From Adineta ricciae (Eukaryota; Rotifera; Eurotatoria; Adinetida; Adinetidae), in contig CAJNOJ010000223.1 in NCBI GenBank assembly GCA_905250025.1, positions 108,134-172,133 of the forward strand: a stretch of 64,000 nt of DNA, read 5' to 3'. The translations under genes and the position numbers were made by a program. Of this stretch, positions 54,724-64,000 are shown piece after piece. The notes below the pieces were generated by a model, which was not told the DNA's origin, searched no databases, and worked only from the letters and a program-made list of their open reading frames with translations. How positions within the stretch are numbered: the stretch's first letter is position 1; each line of letters starts with the position of its first letter.

Positions 54724-56489
54724 TCAAATATTTCTGATAATATAATTTCCATTTTCGAACAGTTCGAGTTCAAGTTGATGATATTGTCGAAGTGATTCGT
54801 GATGTCCAATACTAATCATCGTCAAATTTTGATCTATCAAACAACTGTATATACTCATTTCCGTTCGAACATCAACAGATGAAGTAATTTCATCTAGAAA
54901 TATCAGATTAACACGTGGAGGTTCATTTGAAGTGAGGCGAAGAAGTAATCGTATAAATGATAGACGTTGTATTTCACCAGATGACAATAAATCTTGCCAA
55001 AGCTGCTTTGAACATTGATAAACATCTCCTTGAACACAATTCAAAACATGTGAAAGTTTCCATTCGTTGAGTAGTTGTTCGATTTGCGTTTGACCGATAT
55101 ACCTATCAACATGAGGATAACGAAGTTCATCATACAAAGAACAATTGGTAAAATAGGGACGTTGTGGAAGTAAGTAAGCTTGATCAGGTTTGTATGAAAA
55201 CAATCCATTCGACTTCGTTGGCCATAAAGAATGCAGAACACGAAATAATGATGTTTTACCAACACCACTACCTCCTAAAATACACGTCATGTGTCGCTAA
55301 ATCAGGTAGTTAATGAGAGAACAGCACAAACCTGTAATTAATAAACGCTGCTGCGGATATAATGTTAAATTCAAATTGTTCATCAGCATCATTTGCTCAT
55401 TATTCGGAAGAGTGTAGGAAAGATTCCGAATGAGAAGAACTTCATCATGATGCAACACATCTTCTTCGATTTGTGTTTCGAAACGATCTACACTGTTATT
55501 TTTCATACATTCAATAAATGATTGTACACGATGAGTATTCGATGCGATAATTGCTACGTCACTCGCAGTATCATTTAATTGATTAAAACAAAAGATTAAA
55601 TAGCCAATAACAAATATAGTCTCGCCTATTTTCTGAACAAGTTCAAGTGTTGTTAAATGATCGTATAAATGAAAAACTAGAATAGCCAGTGCAATCAATA
55701 AATAACTGATTATACTACCCATATAAACGTACAAGTTTGTCGAGAGGCTCAGAACAAATTCGAATAAACTTCGGTTCGAATTTGCGTATGAAGAAAACGA
55801 AAATTACCTTCGAAAATATTCTGTCGAAATATCGTTCGTGAAACAGCAGAGATACAAATGCGATTAATTCCTGTCCAAAGAAAGAAATAAACGACAATTC
55901 CCAATGGACCATAATACCCAGTTACTTTCCACACACGGTAAATATAAAACGCAATTGTAAATGGCGAAACAAGTAGAAGAGGCGTTATGGTTGAAAGCGA
56001 TCGACATAACGAATCAACATCTTGTGTTATACGTTCATCGGGATTGTCAACAGTTTGTTTTTCATCGGAAGAAGTCGAATGATGTAACATATGGTAAAAA
56101 CGTTGTTGTTTGAAGTAGAATGAATGTAGATAGATGATGAGTCTTGTCCGCCATTGGATGGATAGTATGGACGATAAAAATGTTGAAAAAGATTTTAAAA
56201 GTGCATTTATTGTAACGTAGAGAAACGAACGAATGATTAACCAATGAAATTCGGATAGATTACGTTCACTTGGTGATTTGCCTAATTGAAAATTATACTC
56301 CGATGGGAGTAAACCAACTAAATAAATGACAAATTGTAAACTAATTTGATTTACTGTTATTAACAGTATCAGGGTCAACGGATGCGAATAGAAATGTCCA
56401 TTGAAATCTGAAGAATTCGACAAAATCGCACGAAAAAGTTGGATGAATCGTTTAATGAATAGATAATTCAAGTTGTTTTCTGAAGGCAT
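54724..56489 (-). pseudogene. ABC transporter subfamily D (ABCD4-like) pseudogene, copy B
   Basis: The Trp and Arg codons that are stops in A are intact here, including the NPDERITQDV loop, signature LSSGEIQRL, Walker B LIFLDEITSSVD, and what appears to be the native C-terminus (LELELFENGNYIIRNI). A net 31-nt deletion near 55770 removes the segment that in A encodes SESIAFYRGGG and shifts the frame, giving a stop after TEVYSNLF. The second half resumes in another frame (MYVYMGSIISYLL). A shortened peptide could be made, but not a full half-transporter, unless splicing rescues the frame. Confidence 0.75.
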
Positions 56490-56670
56490 ACTTCTCCCGT
56501 TGTATATCGTTATCTATCACACACGTGTTTTTAGTCTGTCTACACTGATTGTTTGACTTACTAATATGCTACAATGACTCACAGATAAATGTTGCTTACA
56601 AAACCGGATTTAAGTGTTCGAAAAAAAGCTAAACATGTATGAAAAATAGAAACAATTATAGCGTGGCTGT

Positions 56671-58443
56671 TTAAAGTTTGTTGCCTCTCCAGACCCGCAA
56701 ATATGTTCGATGCGACACTATTCCATTTCCCCGAGCTGTCACATTGTGTTCAATCCGAAACAATGCATTCATTTCGCGTAACTCATTTTCCAATGTTATT
56801 GAATCTATTCGATTTTCATATATTTCAAATTCAATCACCAGTAGAGATAAATTTCGTAGCTGTCTTAATAAGACTAATGAATGATTTGTTTCCTTGACGC
56901 CACATGAGAGATATTCAAGACCGGAAAATATTCGACAAAACTTTTTCATCACAGCTACGTTAGTAAAACACGTGGGATACGAAGCTATACACAATCTTCG
57001 AAGAGTTTTCAAATGTTTATACAACGGACTGCTTTCTAATAAAACTGAAATATGATGCGAGTTAATGCATAGTCGAGATAATTGCCGCGCTTCTTGAAAC
57101 ATATTGATCAACAGATGTACGATATCTAATTCTGGATTGTGTACGACTTCTAAATAGGTCACATGCGATAGATTCACAATCGATTTCAACGATTGAACGT
57201 GTTGAGACCCGGTTAAAATAGGAACATTTTGATTTTGTTCAACGTCGCAAAAGTTCAATTTTAACTCCTTCACATTTGGAAAGTAATACTTCGATTTGTT
57301 TGGCACGTCGGGGTGGTAAATTGTTAAGATGTTGATATTGTCGAATTTATTCGAAATTTTCGGTAGAGTATTAGAATAACCACCAGCAGTCAGTTGGGTT
57401 GACAAAATGAAAGAAAATGCTCCGAGAGGTACAGTATAGATTTTCGCTCGATCTTCTTCATATGAATATTCGGTATACCAACGATGTTCTTTAAGCCAAA
57501 AGTCATTTTGAAAGTGATCGTACTTGTCGATAATGTTCGAAACATCATTATCATAGAAGAGGAATTCGAAACTGAATTTGAAAACTTTCAAACGAGAAAG
57601 TGAAGATGTGATTAGGCTTTGCCAACGATCTGCATCAACAATATCCGTATTGACAACCGAGGATATCGTTAGATTCGTTAGATTTGGTGTTTGTTTGGTC
57701 AGTATTTCGATATATTCAAATGGCGCAAAGAACCCTGTTAAACTCATTTTTTTCAGATAAACAGCCTTGTGATTGTTAAAATTCGAGAACCAATACGACC
57801 AACGAGAATGAAATGATAATTGATGACAGTTGACATAGTTCAACATTGGAGCATATTCGAGTAAATGACTTAAATCGAAACATGAACAGTTCGAAAGGGT
57901 CAAATGTGTCAGAGAACGAAAGTGAAATAGAGCTGGTAATAAGGATTCGATTGAGTTGGATATCGGGAGAAAAGTTGATCCCCATTTAACATCGCTGGTT
58001 GGTTCGATTAAGTGTAGATATCGTAAATTGGACAAGTTGGGTAAGATAGATATAAATTTACTGGCATCGCTTTTTTCTAGTCGAGTGAGTGTTATTGATC
58101 GAAGAGACGGAAGTTCATCGAGTGAGACAAATGAAAGAAACGATCGGATTTGATAACATGTTGGATCGCCTGAGAGGTTTATCGAGGAAATCTGGTGTTT
58201 AATAGTCGGATCTAATAGCATTCGAAGACAGAATTGATCGAATATCGATTTGGAAGCGAATTCGCCATTGATATGTAATGGAATCGTTCGAATGAGTTGA
58301 TCGAAACGATTATTCAATTGATTGAATGAATAAAAGATGTCCAATGCATTGAGATATTCCAAACACTCAAGAACAATCTCATTTGGTAACCGTTCAAACG
58401 TCATCACTCCGATTTTTTCGTTTGCCATTTGAAGAATGGACAC
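56671..58443 (-). CDS. F-box/leucine-rich-repeat protein, copy B
   Basis: 590 residues, same architecture as copy A with the F-box at the N-terminus (FERLPNEIVLECLEYLNALDIFYSFNQLN) and an irregular LRR array. It is intact; differences are scattered substitutions. Confidence 0.8.
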   Translation of the reverse strand: MSILQMANEKIGVMTFERLPNEIVLECLEYLNALDIFYSFNQLNNRFDQLIRTIPLHINGEFASKSIFDQFCLRMLLDPTIKHQISSINLSGDPTCYQIRSFLSFVSLDELPSLRSITLTRLEKSDASKFISILPNLSNLRYLHLIEPTSDVKWGSTFLPISNSIESLLPALFHFRSLTHLTLSNCSCFDLSHLLEYAPMLNYVNCHQLSFHSRWSYWFSNFNNHKAVYLKKMSLTGFFAPFEYIEILTKQTPNLTNLTISSVVNTDIVDADRWQSLITSSLSRLKVFKFSFEFLFYDNDVSNIIDKYDHFQNDFWLKEHRWYTEYSYEEDRAKIYTVPLGAFSFILSTQLTAGGYSNTLPKISNKFDNINILTIYHPDVPNKSKYYFPNVKELKLNFCDVEQNQNVPILTGSQHVQSLKSIVNLSHVTYLEVVHNPELDIVHLLINMFQEARQLSRLCINSHHISVLLESSPLYKHLKTLRRLCIASYPTCFTNVAVMKKFCRIFSGLEYLSCGVKETNHSLVLLRQLRNLSLLVIEFEIYENRIDSITLENELREMNALFRIEHNVTARGNGIVSHRTYLRVWRGNKL

Positions 58444-59640
58444 GCTTGTGACAAAGTAAAAACGCGCATGTTTTGATTACATTACGAATGAGTAACGAAA
58501 AACATTACATCACAACGCAGTAATGCGCGTTTTTTCCCCTGTTCTTCCTCTGTGACTCATTTGTTTATTCAAGAGAACGAAAAAGGTCAAATTTCTTTCC
58601 AAGAACTTGTTTTTCTATTGAAAAGATTATTTGTCGTTCATTGGTCTTTTTCTCGCCAGTGTATCAACAAGCACGACCATTTCGAAAAATGTGTTTAATC
58701 AGTACGGAAATATGATGTGAAGAACTGAGATATAAACTGGTCGGCACCTAAATATTAACTTAAATATTAAAAGATACGTGTGATCTAATAAAAAACATAT
58801 TTCTCGATTAAACGATGTTATACTTAGTTTGGTTTTATATTCTTATTGACGATCATAAGTTGATCTACGTGTGTATATAAGAGCACGGTAGAACTTTATT
58901 AGAAAAGGCACGATGAAAATCATTGACAATCCATTAGCTTTGTTTTGTTGCTAATTCAAATGATTGAAATCGAAGCTGGCGGTCGAAAAGCACAATGCCA
59001 AGCTGGTCTTACTGGTGCTATTGCCTGGGCATCTGTTGCACCTTGCCTGGCAGCTGAACCATTCGGTGCACATTTTTTGCCCAATTGCGATTCCAATTGC
59101 TACGAGTTTTGCAACACGAAGTTGTGATCGCTATGAACGTAAACGAAGCACGTAAGGACAAACAGATTGAAATCCAAAGCAAAGGAGAGCTTCGATTGCT
59201 GTTTAACTTTGTCTAGTGGAAATCCGAGGTGTTTCTTTTCGAAAACACTAGGACGATCAGTATGTATCACTCCTCAACTAATGTATAAACTCGGTCAAGC
59301 GGCTTCTGAATTTTGTAATAACCAAAATCATGGGAAACAAAAGTGTGTTGGAAATGAAGGTTTTATAGCCTGTGTTTACAGTAATTCCATAGTTCGATAC
59401 ATGAATTTGTTTGCTCATTTCTGCTTGGTTACGTAGATAAGTGGACTGTGCAACAATTGTGTGGAGTAGGAACACGGTGTCAAAGCCATCCGGCATCGAA
59501 CCGACATGTTATTTGTGGCTGGTAGAATCTCAAAGGACAACTACAATGAACAGTTTCAATTCTCTTTTATGATAGTTTCTTTCCTTCTTATTATTCAATG
59601 AAACTATCTGACCTTTCACTTCCATTTCTAGATCTGCTTT
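58444..59640 (+). pseudogene. Spacer plus fragmentary Cys-rich protein, copy B
   Basis: The first part (58444-58960) is intergenic with a TATA-like TATATAAGAGCA. From about 58961 the counterpart of the A Cys-rich fragments is readable: MIEIEAGGRKAQCQAG, then a B-specific stretch with CDSNCYEFCN, then RCFFSKTLGRSVCITPQ with CNNQNHGKQKCVGNEG and CVYSN. Frames are again discontinuous. The function is not recognised. Confidence 0.35.
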
Positions 59641-60144
59641 GTGAAGTTCTCTCTAAAGGTTACGATGATATTGGAGAAAGTTTTCTTCTATATAAAGACG
59701 TTCTTCATATGGTTTGAAATATCCAAAGATCTGGACGGTTTTATTCCTAACATTTACTATGTATTCAATAAAATTTGGTTTATCCAAATAGTCGTCTGCA
59801 TCTGCTATTGTATTAAGGCCAACAAACTGTTTCCAGATACACGATACTCAAAGCATTTTGCCATTGTTCAATTTAATTTTATGTTACTAATGAATGGTAC
59901 ATTATATGTCGCAGAAATAATCTACACAAACAAAATTATGCTGAGTTTCAATACGTTTTTACACCATATATTTGCATTTCTTATTTTCCTTTTCACTTTC
60001 TTCCAACAGTATATGATCTGTGTTTTGTATTTGACTCCTTACTTCATCCATTCATTGTGTTGGTATTTAGAAACGTCGTACGAGTCTCTGCTATTACATA
60101 TTAGAAGACGAATACTTCGTTTAAATCAATTCGATATAGTCTAA
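59641..60144 (+). CDS. Multi-pass membrane protein, internally deleted, copy B
   Basis: Only one gene stands where A has two. The first 140 residues match paralogue 1 best (MILEKVFFYIKT, FPDTRYSKHF), while the last 20 (LHIRRRILRLNQ) match the end of paralogue 2. Between YESLL and LHIRRR about 90 residues, two or three helices and the FYDDALNL motif, are missing. The frame is open, so a short product of about 158 residues is possible, but it is unlikely to keep the family function. Formation by unequal recombination plus deletion is the simplest account. Confidence 0.55.
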   Translation: MKFSLKVTMILEKVFFYIKTFFIWFEISKDLDGFIPNIYYVFNKIWFIQIVVCICYCIKANKLFPDTRYSKHFAIVQFNFMLLMNGTLYVAEIIYTNKIMLSFNTFLHHIFAFLIFLFTFFQQYMICVLYLTPYFIHSLCWYLETSYESLLLHIRRRILRLNQFDIV

Positions 60145-60308
60145 CTTTTCGTCCGCATCTGATTTCTTTACATGCTTGAATTGCATATAAACAAAAACAA
60201 TGACTAAAAGCAGAATAAAAAAAAACACAAGTCTTCCACACTTCAGTCCACGAAGTAAAAATGCATACTCACGTTAACGCTGTTGCATTTTTTTTCTCGT
60301 AACAACAA

Positions 60309-61369
60309 ATGTTTATCACTGGATTGACAAATCGGCAAGAACTCTTCTTGTAAAAGGCTAAATTCATTCTGTTAATTTTCATTCTAGCAAAATCAAATAT
60401 TTTATCTTCGTGATTCTATTCTTTGGAGTATCGATGATTGTGTTTATCAATCTTCAAACTTCGAAGGACATCGTTTGCAACTTCTTTCTCCGAACAATTT
60501 CAAACACAAATCACAGTCAATGGAGAAAGAATAGACTTGTCATCGTTCCTGCAGTTCACAATGAGATCGATTGGCATAAACCAACAACTTGGCCGCAATG
60601 GCTTCGCAATGGCCTTGATTTATTTAACAGTAGTCTTTCACGGTCTTATGATGTTTATTTATATCAACGTCTCGATCCATATTCGAAATCACCGTTCAAT
60701 TGGCCCTATTGTAAGAATGTGCATGAAGAAGCAGGTGTTTATCTCAAATTTATCTACGACTTTTATTATGATTTACCTGATAAGATGTTATTTGTGCATG
60801 CAAAACCTCAGCAACACTCTCTTTATCCCATTGAAGCAGCGCAATGTATTCGTAATGATGTTTATTATGCAAGCGTCAATAATATTTGGTTTGGTAAGCG
60901 GCCTTGGATTGCAGCGAATCCCGATCCGATTGATAACATAACGTTAATGTACAAATGTGCGAAACGTATCTTGAGTTTCTTCGGTATTGATGGCGAAGCT
61001 CAATTAAATCCCACAGATTTGAAACAAAAAGACATGAGTATCTATTCGACGATGTGTTGTGCACAATTTTACGTACGGAAAGAGCGCATTCATCATTATA
61101 CCTACGGACAATGGTCGGCAGCATATAACGCCAGTCTTGAGCCTTATTGTACGTCACCACTTGACCGTGAACGTCCTGGCTTACCAGGAGTGAAGTCATT
61201 CGGAAGCAGTTTTGAATTTCTTTGGCATATCATCCTTGGACTTGAAGCGCCAGATATGCCTGAGCCGAGAGCAAAGACAACGTCTGATCTATGTCATCTA
61301 TTCCGTTCATCTTGTTTCGGAACACTATGCAATGCGATGGTTAACGGAATTCGACGTTCATCTACATAA
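60309..61369 (+). CDS. DUF3431-like type II membrane protein, copy B
   Basis: Exons 60309-60334 and 60388-61369, same layout as copy A with membrane anchor KYFIFVILFFGVSMIVFIN. The intron donor is GCAAGA here instead of GTAAGA in A, so this would be a GC-AG intron. If that site is not used, translation could start at an in-frame Met in the second exon (60410 or 60434), shortening or removing the anchor. Lumenal motifs are unchanged. Confidence 0.72.
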
Positions 61370-62295
61370 GCATTCTCGTGTGAGATCATGCACGGTTGAC
61401 GCTTTTATTTTAAAAATAAATAAATGCGGAATGTTCGAATTCCATCTGAAATTTATATATAATGCAAAAAGTGTATCACATGTCTGACAGAGAAATATCA
61501 ATAGTTTTTCAATAACTCAAAAATCAGTCTCAACTTCGAATTCTGATGTAACAACATAATATTGAAAATTCCATCATAATCAAATTAGTTGTTTAAGAGT
61601 TATCGTGTAGACAAACAGTAGAGAGCACGCTGATTGATTCTAATAATGCGTTCTCATTCTCAGTATAGCATAGCACTAAGTCATTTGTAATCTGTTCGTA
61701 GTAACGTACTGTTGATACTCTGAATCTTCAATATCAATAAATATATCTATATACAAACTATCTACTGTACTAGGAAGAACTGCTTGAGAAAGAGCACATT
61801 TTGTACAAAGTTTCTCAGTAGTTATTGTATTTATTCTTAAATTCATTTTTGATGATCTTTGAGTAATATTATAACTGATTTATTAGCAAATAAACTAATT
61901 ATTTTTTTTGTTTGACTGTTTAAAGCAAAAATGAAAATTGATCGAATATTAATAATTTATACTATCAACACAATCACCTACGTTCACTTTCAATATCTTT
62001 TGAGTTGTCTAAGAGATCTTCTTAATTTTTTTAATTAAGTATAAATCAAAGATGTATAATCATCAAATATATTGTAAGCATTCATAAGATAAATCTGCGA
62101 TATATTATTTTATGCTTTGAATAGTTCATTCAGCGACTTTGTGCTTGAGTTCAAATTTAGTGATCGCTGCGCCACCCAGTAATTCGGACAGATTCTTTTT
62201 TTTTGAGTATTTAGAATGATCTGATGCTGGTCATACAAGTTAGACACGATTTGCTCATGCGGCAAGTTCATTAGCAATTGGAAAATCCAGTTCAC
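61370..62295. other. Intergenic region, copy B
   Basis: AT-rich counterpart of 30950-31987. A minus-strand frame at 62110-62295 (IFQLLMNLPHEQIVSNLYDQHQ) is open here but interrupted in A. No gene is called. Confidence 0.4.
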
Positions 62296-62440
62296 AGGTG
62301 AAACTGGTTATGATGTTTATGCGACGACCGAATACTATTATCCATCAAGACAAAAGTGGACAGCTGGTGCAAATATGAACGATTGTTGAGCGTTTCATAC
62401 ATCATCTCTATTAAAGGATGGAAAGGTATTGATTGCTTCA
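62296..62440 (+). pseudogene. Kelch-type relic, copy B
   Basis: A short remnant of the kelch pseudogene: ETGYDVYATTEYYYPSRQKWTAG, then a stop (CGA to TGA) and LLKDGKVLIA. After position 62438 the sequence jumps to what is 32655 in A, a loss of about 0.5 kb. Confidence 0.6.
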
Positions 62441-63744
62441 ACACCACTGTCAAAAGTGTGAGAAGCTTTGGCACGATTGTTGACCAATTAGTACTTTCAT
62501 CGTTTAGTCCTAGAGACTTATGTTTCCAAGAAAAATACAAGCACTGAACATCAAGACAACCAATTACAGCGTAGATAAAAGTATTCAGGTATTTGAAGAT
62601 CTCATTTTCTCTCTTTTTAATAACGATGATGAGAAGAAAAATGACGAAAAGGATTCGTTCTAGAACTTCTTTGTATATTAATTAGTAATTCACTTGCACG
62701 TGTTGTAAAGCCCTCCCCAAGTTAAAAGATACGGGGCCTTCTAAAATGTCTTTGCATATAATATAGGTAAAGGAGTCTAATATAACGTCATTTGAGAGAA
62801 AATTAATAAATATTAAATAATGCAAAATATCATAAGTTTTTTTAATTTCATCAAACAATTATAAAACTATAAAATAAGTATATAAGCATATAAGACAAAC
62901 TAGTTTTTCTTCCACATATTCATGAGTTGTCTAATTCGAATATAAATAGAGTTTAAAAATACAACTTAGCATAAAATCAGTGTTGAAGAAAGACGTAGTT
63001 GTATTTATTTGTACCTATAATTCATATTTAAAATTAAATATACCTATTTATGTGGGTTTCAGTTAAGAAAGACCTGAACAAATCTGCTCCTGCCTATTAC
63101 CAACGATTCTTATTTTTAGGGGAGAAGGCATAAATTGACTATAGACTCATAAAATCAAAAGTACATTTAGTCCTACCATATACTAGAGTGTTACTTTTCA
63201 TTTTGTTCATTTTTTTCTGAAGTTACAACAGACAGCTGAATCTTTATTTATATTCGAACTCGAATTAGGCAACTCACGATTTGATTATGTACAAATTGTA
63301 GAGAACTGTATCTCAGAAGGCAAAGAAGTACGTTTTAATGATTTTTCCATAACTTCTACCGAAACTTCTCTATGAAGAGGTCTTCTAATACGTCATATGA
63401 ACTTGTGGACGAAAAGGGTATTCTAGTTTGAGAGAATCTTTTGATATATCGGAGGGTTTAATTGTAATTAGCAGAAAAATTGTTGTTGAGTAAAACAGGA
63501 GGTACCAACGATTGATGAGAAGTAATAAACATTACTTCAACCGAGCAAAATTGTTAAAGTAACAGTGCCAGTATGGATATCCGGTATCGAGTCATGGTTT
63601 TCACTTAAGTTTAATTTTTTTTTGCAGCTTCCGGACTCTTCTTATCACTTTCGCTTCATAATATAAGATAATGAAACTTTAATAATCTTTTCAAAGTATG
63701 AATATTCATATAGAAATAAAATTTTCAAAACACTGTTAATTATC
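62441..63744. other. Intergenic region, copy B
   Basis: AT-rich counterpart of about 32655-33799, with about 165 nt near 63280-63450 that A lacks. No coding signal. Confidence 0.4.
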
Positions 63745-64000
63745 TTTCTCAGCGATTCCTGAGAATACCGAGGTTAAATTGCTTGAAGATCAAAATGCGC
63801 ATCGATGAGTTATGCTCTTAGACATGTTTCTTCTTAACCTTCCAGACGCTCTTTAACGTGCAAACATGACTGAAATACGCTCTGCGAGATATTTAATAGT
63901 AGATTATCTCTAATGTCGTCTCAGCAAACAACCAATCAGAATTTAAAACACGCTATTTTATCTTCCTTGTCAAAGTCTATTCCTTTCATCATTTCATCAT
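63745..64000 (+). repeat. GPCR 5' flank in unit B
   Basis: Same orientation as 33800-34045 and the reverse complement of 34363-34612. It ends with CATCATTTCATCAT at base 64000, exactly where the inverted copy begins after the N. Confidence 0.85.

Larger units (their letters stand above)
39685..64000. repeat. Unit B of a large direct duplication
   Basis: Second copy of unit A, in the same orientation. It lacks the 8.7-kb accessory block of A and instead keeps the 5' part of the permease relic (53960-54240) and the apparently native end of the ABC transporter gene. It has lost one membrane-protein paralogue (near 60100) and about 0.5 kb of the kelch relic (near 62438). It carries about 165 nt near 63280-63450 that A lacks. 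The window ends inside the unit, just before the position where the GPCR gene would start. The sequence 34363-39684 may also belong to this unit, but its A counterpart would lie left of the window. Confidence 0.9.

Noticed and set aside
1-64000. CRISPR array, operons, ribosome-binding sites, rRNA or tRNA genes, telomeric repeat arrays
   Set aside because: None seen. Genes have spliceosomal introns, so prokaryotic signals are not expected; no cloverleaf or array-like repeat was found by eye.

Overview
The window looks like an AT-rich metazoan genome segment, most probably from a bdelloid rotifer (Adineta-like). Evidence: very short GT-AG introns (about 45-70 nt) in otherwise compact genes, and gene families typical of bdelloids. 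These are F-box/LRR proteins, Cys-rich secreted repeats, an ADP-ribosyltransferase-family N-terminal domain, kelch-type repeats, and several genes of bacterial or fungal flavour (protoglobin, APH-type kinase, fungal-type amino-acid/choline permease). There are no operons, CRISPR arrays or convincing RNA genes.

The main feature is a large direct duplication. Unit A (1 to about 34045) and unit B (about 39685 to 64000) carry the same genes, in the same order and on the same strands, at an offset of about 39.7 kb that falls to about 30.4 kb because of indels. Both contain: a Ly6/uPAR multi-domain protein, an APH-like kinase, three tandem rhomboid proteases, a protoglobin, a 1021-residue P-loop GTPase, a decayed permease, a decayed ABCD4-type transporter, a 590-residue F-box/LRR protein, multi-pass membrane protein(s), a DUF3431-like type II membrane protein and a kelch relic. 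The 1021-residue GTPases differ at about 38 residues by eye. That is allele-like divergence, yet both copies lie on one sequence.

Unit A alone carries a block of about 8.7 kb (14487 to about 23170) in place of about 0.8 kb in B. It holds a Mutator-like transposon with 108-bp terminal inverted repeats, a degenerate cyclic-nucleotide-binding-like gene, a three-unit tandem repeat, a candidate solo LTR, an F-box/LRR-like gene and a truncated ADP-ribosyltransferase-family gene. The block ends inside the last exon of the ABC transporter gene. Unit B alone has lost one of two tandem membrane-protein genes and most of the kelch relic.

Between the units (34046-39684) lie a GPCR gene cut off at a single N (34362), a fold-back copy of the GPCR 5' flank starting at the next base, a Cys-rich repeat pseudogene, and an intact three-exon gene joining an MLKL-type N-terminal helical domain, a catalytically complete protein kinase and a C-terminal LRR array. 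That last gene is the most attractive biological candidate: a receptor, kinase and membrane-executor architecture in one chain. The tandem layout, the single N and the inverted arm together mean the arrangement must be checked against misassembly of two haplotypes before it is taken as biology.
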